A stretch of DNA of 64,000 nt from Paralvinella palmiformis (taxonomy: Eukaryota; Annelida; Polychaeta; Terebellida; Alvinellidae), in contig JAODUP010000057.1 of assembly GCA_025642065.1 (NCBI GenBank), positions 124,001 through 188,000 on the forward strand, given 5' to 3'. Position numbers and translations under genes: made by a program. Under the pieces are notes generated by a model, which was given only the letters and a program-made list of their open reading frames with translations, was not told the origin of the DNA and did no database searches. Below, piece after piece: positions 61,001-64,000 of the stretch (position 1 is the stretch's first letter; each line of letters starts with the position of its first letter).

Positions 61001-63378
61001 AACGCGGGAATAACTGAGACAATGTAAATTACTAGTACATCTATATGTGGTCAGTTAGTAACTAACTCTCTATTTTAAATAAATAAATTAATCAGTAATT
61101 ATCCAGTTATTAGTATAAATATGCCCAGACAAAATATATATGTGGGGGCCCCTAATGTCTATGCTGCCAAATGAATGAGATACGACGCTCTTGGGTGCGA
61201 GATGTCTTTGGGTATGTGTTGTCTTGTTACCAACGCTGCCTTCGTGAAATGCACTACAGAGTCCAACAACATTCATCCATTATTTTAAAAATCAGATAAT
61301 TCTTCATATAAATATTAATTTTCATTATAAAGCCATGCATAATTATCATCAACTTGTTTCACTTCTATTTTCACTCCATGACTGCATGAGTTTAAATCAA
61401 AATGACAATTGATGTCCATTTGCATCTAGATCTAGACTAGACTCTAGAGTCTAGACAGCTGCTAACACACTGAATTGTTTCTCCCGATGACTGGATTTCT
61501 TGACACCGAAATGGCACTGGCCATTAAGCCAACCCCTCAAAATAAGGGTCAGATTGTTGACACAAAGTATTGGCTTAATGGCCAGGACCTACGGTATATA
61601 AATCTTACCATCATATAGCAATAAACAACAACGATGTGTACCCGCAACAGTGTTGTATTGTGTTGTGTAAATAAGCTAATTTAAAAATTAGAATTCCCCA
61701 ACCTTTTTTAACCCTTTGGCCGGTTTTTATAAATTTTCCTTTTCCTTTTTTTAATTAAATGAGAACAATTCCAAAAGGGAAAATTTATTAAATGTCCTTG
61801 AATTTTACAAAATTAGGAAATGTCGTGGACAAAATATTGCCTGTGAAAAATGTACTTGGAACAAACAAGCTGTGAAGAAATATTATGCCGTGATAGAAAA
61901 CTTTGATTGTAGAAGAAAAAGAGTACTGGCAACATAGTCCAGATATCCCATTTTAGTTAACATTTAAATAAAAGGTGGGTGGATCACAGCTAAAAGGCGG
62001 TGAGGTGGAGGCTGTACCATAAAAATGTTCAATATTCGATCATACAATGACTAAATATGATATGCCTTTTCGCACATATCTTGATTTATTACATTTAAAT
62101 GTCCAGGAAAATAATATTTCCTTGGCTGTGAAAACCATGAGGTAGCAGAGAATATGTGCAGTAGCAACACTTGAACAGTTAAAATTAAAATAATCTGATT
62201 GTCATGTTACCTGTACTGTGCTTGTGTGAATCCCTTATTCACTCGAGAAATTACTGGAAATAGTGATACTGTAATTACACTTGAACTCGCTAACATGATT
62301 TTTGTTGCTGTTTGTATAGGAGTAAAGGTGATGTTTCGCGTGGCACTGGTACTCTTTAAGTTCACACTCGGACGTCCCGAGCAGCTTGGAGAATGTCCTA
62401 CACTTTATGAAACAATGGACCGTATACGTCACATACCTCAAGAATACATGCAGGAGGAATTCTTATCAAGAGAAGTACGGTTTCTATAGAATTTTCCATG
62501 TGAGACAATTGTTAATGCTGTAGAGAACGCTGCCTTTCTATTTTTATTTCCAGCATTTCATGGAGATTTGTTAACAAACTACAATCCTTGATTAATCAGA
62601 TAGTTTACTAATAGAGCTTTAGGGCTAAATTTTTGTATTATATTCTTCTATGGTAACTACTGATATTTCTTATAACGAAAATGTGTGTGTGTGTGTGTGT
62701 GTGTGTATTTGTGTGTTTCCTGGAGAAATAAAATCTGTTACATAGCATATTGCCATCTTTGTTTGAGATGGTTTGTTTTGGTAGTATATATACAAAATTT
62801 ACACAATCTGAATTCACTGTATGAATATGGAGAATCTACACAATATTAATATCTGAAGATATTTAATGGAATATATGCCAGTATATATGTAATAGAAATT
62901 AATATTTTTCTTATTAATTAGCACAAACACTAGTGAGCTAAGAAACTATTGACCCACATCTGTTAATTGCAATAGAGTACGTAGATCAAGTGCTGTGACT
63001 TCTGTTTTTCAAGGTTCAGTGATGACATACCTCAGTTTTAACAGCTGATTTGAAAGTTGATGTTTGGTCTGTAGCCCTAGTTTGGTAATGTCTAGTGGGT
63101 AAGAGCGTGGGACTTTTTCTTACGTCCTTGTGAGACGTTGGAGGTTTAAATCCCGGCTGTGGCGCTAGAGTAGGAGGAGGTTTTCATCATCCAACCAATC
63201 AACTGGCAAGGTTTTCTCTGCCGAATATGCCATGTAAATTCTAAATTTAGAATTAGTCCGCATGGTGAAACAGTAAATAAAGGACCATCTACATCTCACT
63301 CATTTGAAGTAGCTAAGCCACGTAAAACAACTGCCATCTTGGCCATAATTATTAATGTCATCTAGGGAGTATGATCTA

Positions 63379-63421
<43 letters not shown>

Positions 63422-64000
63422 TCTGAACTCCATTATAGGTGGATGACGGATAATTATAGTTTGTGCACTTTATTTGTGAGGGGAGGGGGCTCGATACAAC
63501 CTTTTGCTGAGGCGATTATTACGGGTATTTGATCCATTTGTGAACCTCAGTTTCCCATAATATAGGGAAGTCAAACAATACCTTTTTCTTGTTTATTCAC
63601 ATAGATGACATAAAACTGTCATCTTAATCCCGATAAGATAACGAATTGTGTCAATATCGCTGACATGTTACGCAACTGGTTGCAGTTGCTCATTTATTCA
63701 TACACTGGAAATACGATCAGAGGTAGCAACTATAATGGTCATTTAATGGACATATACTTCTGTGTTAGATTGTGCGACCACACTTCGGGTTAACAACTCA
63801 ACACACAGTATGTTGGACCGTGATATAACGGAGCCTAACTGTAAACATGTGTTCTAATTTCTATCCCTATTAACCGAAGACTCCTCCCCTTTTTGTTTTT
63901 AGTGTGTGCGTTTGTCAATCAATGAAAGAGATATGGAGAAGGAACACCAACTGCAGCTGGCCCGACGGAAGGCCCTCAAAGACAAAAGCAATCGTCCTGA
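42997..64000 (+). CDS. TBC1D10: TBC1D10/EPI64-type Rab GTPase-activating protein, 5' part
   Basis: TBC-domain GAP that speeds GTP hydrolysis by Rab GTPases (Rab27 and Rab35 are known targets of vertebrate TBC1D10 proteins). Coding exons: 42997-43157, 54377-54476, 55210-55317, 55461-55567, 57809-57989, 59189-59263, 59428-59542, 62320-62474, 63903-64000, giving 366 codons in phase, open at the right edge. All introns within the window are GT-AG. Residues 1-53 are acidic ([16 protein letters not shown]), followed by DRYGFIGG and [12 protein letters not shown], typical of the family. The TBC domain starts near residue 92 ([15 protein letters not shown]). Both catalytic fingers are intact: arginine finger I138-x-x-D141-x-x-R144 (IHKDLHR) and glutamine finger Y179-C-Q181. 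[31 protein letters not shown] and [10 protein letters not shown] are family hallmarks. A second ATG follows at 43000. The vertebrate paralogue (A, B or C) cannot be assigned. Confidence 0.95.
43465..43800 (+). repeat. Interspersed repeat related to the R1 nested insertion
   Basis: Begins with ATA triplets and TAATGTATGTTTAATAATG, then GTGCCCTCACTAGCAGGAGC, matching the nested segment at 12148-12215 but extending about 250 bp further (CCTATTCCACAAAATGGGGG). Mobile origin is likely; the class is unknown. Confidence 0.45.
44810..44826 (+). other. TBC1D10: Possible 17-nt cassette exon in TBC1D10 intron 1
   Basis: CTATTCCGATGCACTCG lies between a strong acceptor (TTCTTTTTCAG) and a good donor (GTAAGCTA). 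Inclusion between exons 1 and 2 would add 17 nt, shift the frame and reach a stop inside exon 2, so it would behave as a poison exon. It may equally be chance. Confidence 0.25.
45875..45985 (+). mobile_element. tRNA-derived SINE, family 1, 3'-truncated
   Basis: GGGCGCCTCTGTGGTCTAAC head, B box GTTCGAATCTCGGCG and body up to TTTGACTTCGCTT, then unrelated sequence. The head is very close to the 2991 copy. Confidence 0.75.
46128..46300 (+). mobile_element. Family 2 SINE, diverged
   Basis: B-box GGGTTCGAATTCC and the body motif TGTCCCACTGAGGCTAAACA follow the family 2 order. It lies just after a TA run (46079-46105). Confidence 0.45.
46977..47155 (+). mobile_element. Family 1 SINE, diverged
   Basis: Head CATAACCTAACTGGGAGTGC, B-box GGGTTCAAACCTC, and body CTCATTGCCTTTATAGGTTG followed by GCTCAGCTCGTTTAGTCTAC. 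Confidence 0.6.
47914..47960. repeat. TA dinucleotide microsatellite
   Basis: Uninterrupted AT/TA run in TBC1D10 intron 1. Confidence 0.95.
49050..49800 (+). promoter_or_regulatory. TBC1D10: CpG-rich block with TATA-like box in TBC1D10 intron 1
   Basis: CpG is clearly more frequent than in flanking intron sequence. A TATA-like CTATATAAACG (about 49504-49514) is followed about 30 bp later by a possible initiator region. Short ORFs downstream (36 and 47 codons from ATGs near 49581 and 49616) are not recognisable. An alternative promoter is one explanation; an old inserted element is another. Confidence 0.25.
49955..50105 (+). mobile_element. Family 2 SINE, strongly diverged
   Basis: Body words TTGTGACCAACGTCGATGCT and AAACAAGTC follow the family 2 order; the tRNA-like head is hardly recognisable. 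A TCTG/TCCG tetranucleotide tract follows at about 50170-50228. Confidence 0.35.
54074..54124. repeat. AT dinucleotide microsatellite
   Basis: Uninterrupted TA run about 250 bp upstream of TBC1D10 exon 2. Confidence 0.95.
55568..57808 (+). other. TBC1D10: TBC1D10 intron 4
   Basis: A 2.24-kb intron with AT-rich sequence and no supported exon. A SINE-like fragment (GACAGTGCAGTGGTTAGAAC) lies at 57598-57690. Confidence 0.6.
59773..60398 (-). mobile_element. TIR element in TBC1D10 intron 7, diverged copy of the 10351 element
   Basis: The right end GGTGAACTGTTTCTT and a decayed left end AAGGCAAACAATCACT match the two ends of 10351-11008. Internally, the reverse complement CGTTTCTCCTTCCTGCCTTA matches CGTTTCTCCTTCCCGCCTTC of the first copy, at a similar distance from the end (about 440 versus 475 bp). 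The P2X7-C-like frame is not readable here. Confidence 0.5.
60684..61594. mobile_element. 911-bp TIR element with TA flanks, TBC1D10 intron 7
   Basis: The left end CTGTAGGACCCGGCCATTAA and the right end (reverse complement CCGTAGGTCCTGGCCATTAA) are inverted, with TA on both outer sides (60682-60683, 61595-61596). A subterminal 15-bp inverted repeat TGGCCATTAAGCCAA / TTGGCTTAATGGCCA near the right end could form a hairpin. No transposase is visible; it is probably a mariner-type non-autonomous element. Confidence 0.65.
61688..62141. mobile_element. Family M1 miniature element, inverted copy, TBC1D10 intron 7
   Basis: The reverse complement follows the 30673-31037 element (GCCAGTACTCTTTTTCTTCT, TTGTTCCAAGT, AATTCAAGGACATTTAATAA) with substitutions and small indels. 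Its ends are too decayed to fix exact borders. Confidence 0.55.
62475..63902 (+). other. TBC1D10: TBC1D10 intron 8
   Basis: Contains a TG run (62680-62708), a family 3 SINE (63075-63345) and a TA run (63381-63419). No other exon is supported. Confidence 0.7.
63075..63345 (+). mobile_element. tRNA-derived SINE, family 3, second copy
   Basis: Head TGTCTAGTGGGTAAGAGCGT, degenerate B box GGTTTAAATCCCGGC, and body TTCTAAATTTAGAATTAGTC and GAAGTAGCTAAGCCACGTAA. It has about 35 extra bases (TTTTCATCATCCAACCAATC) relative to the 19505 copy. Confidence 0.65.

Overview
The window is nuclear DNA of an animal, most likely a mollusc or another lophotrochozoan. The support is three intron-rich genes of animal families, all GT-AG introns, AT-rich introns and intergenic DNA, many AC/AT/ACAT microsatellites, several tRNA-derived SINE families and small terminal-inverted-repeat (TIR) DNA elements. 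The species assignment is inference; the genes are not. I see no bacterial, phage or CRISPR features.

Layout. (1) 1-1206, minus: the 5' part of an unrecognised GC-rich gene whose 402-codon frame runs off the left edge; a possible upstream exon lies near 2.25-2.7 kb. (2) 3063-8557: two almost identical tandem copies of a 2.7-kb unit, each carrying an NRF-1/YY1 promoter-like block. (3) 8837-13560, minus: a complete 8-exon serine dehydratase-like gene of 318 codons, with a TIR element in intron 4. (4) 18632-35355, minus: a complete 19-exon ataxin-2 gene of 920 codons (Lsm, LsmAD, PAM2, long Q/H/P-rich tail), probably with a 3' UTR of about 2 kb. (5) 35.4-42.9 kb: intergenic DNA between divergent genes. 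(6) 42997-64000, plus: the first nine coding exons (366 codons) of a TBC1D10/EPI64-type Rab GAP, running off the right edge. It has an 11.2-kb intron 1 and an intron 7 that holds three DNA elements in a row.

The exon models were built by hand: every junction has GT and AG, phases agree throughout, and both complete genes close on a stop in frame. The three recognised genes share no pathway: amino-acid catabolism (SDSL), mRNA-binding regulation (ATXN2) and Rab GTPase control (TBC1D10). ATXN2 and TBC1D10 are transcribed away from each other.

Base composition is mosaic. About 1-16 kb is rich in CpG, while the ATXN2 and TBC1D10 bodies are poor in CpG except near likely promoters, as expected of germline gene-body methylation. 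Most unusual content: the tandem duplication with its promoter-like block, the P2X7-C-like reading frame inside a TIR element, a microsatellite touching a splice donor, and a possible 17-nt frame-shifting exon in TBC1D10.
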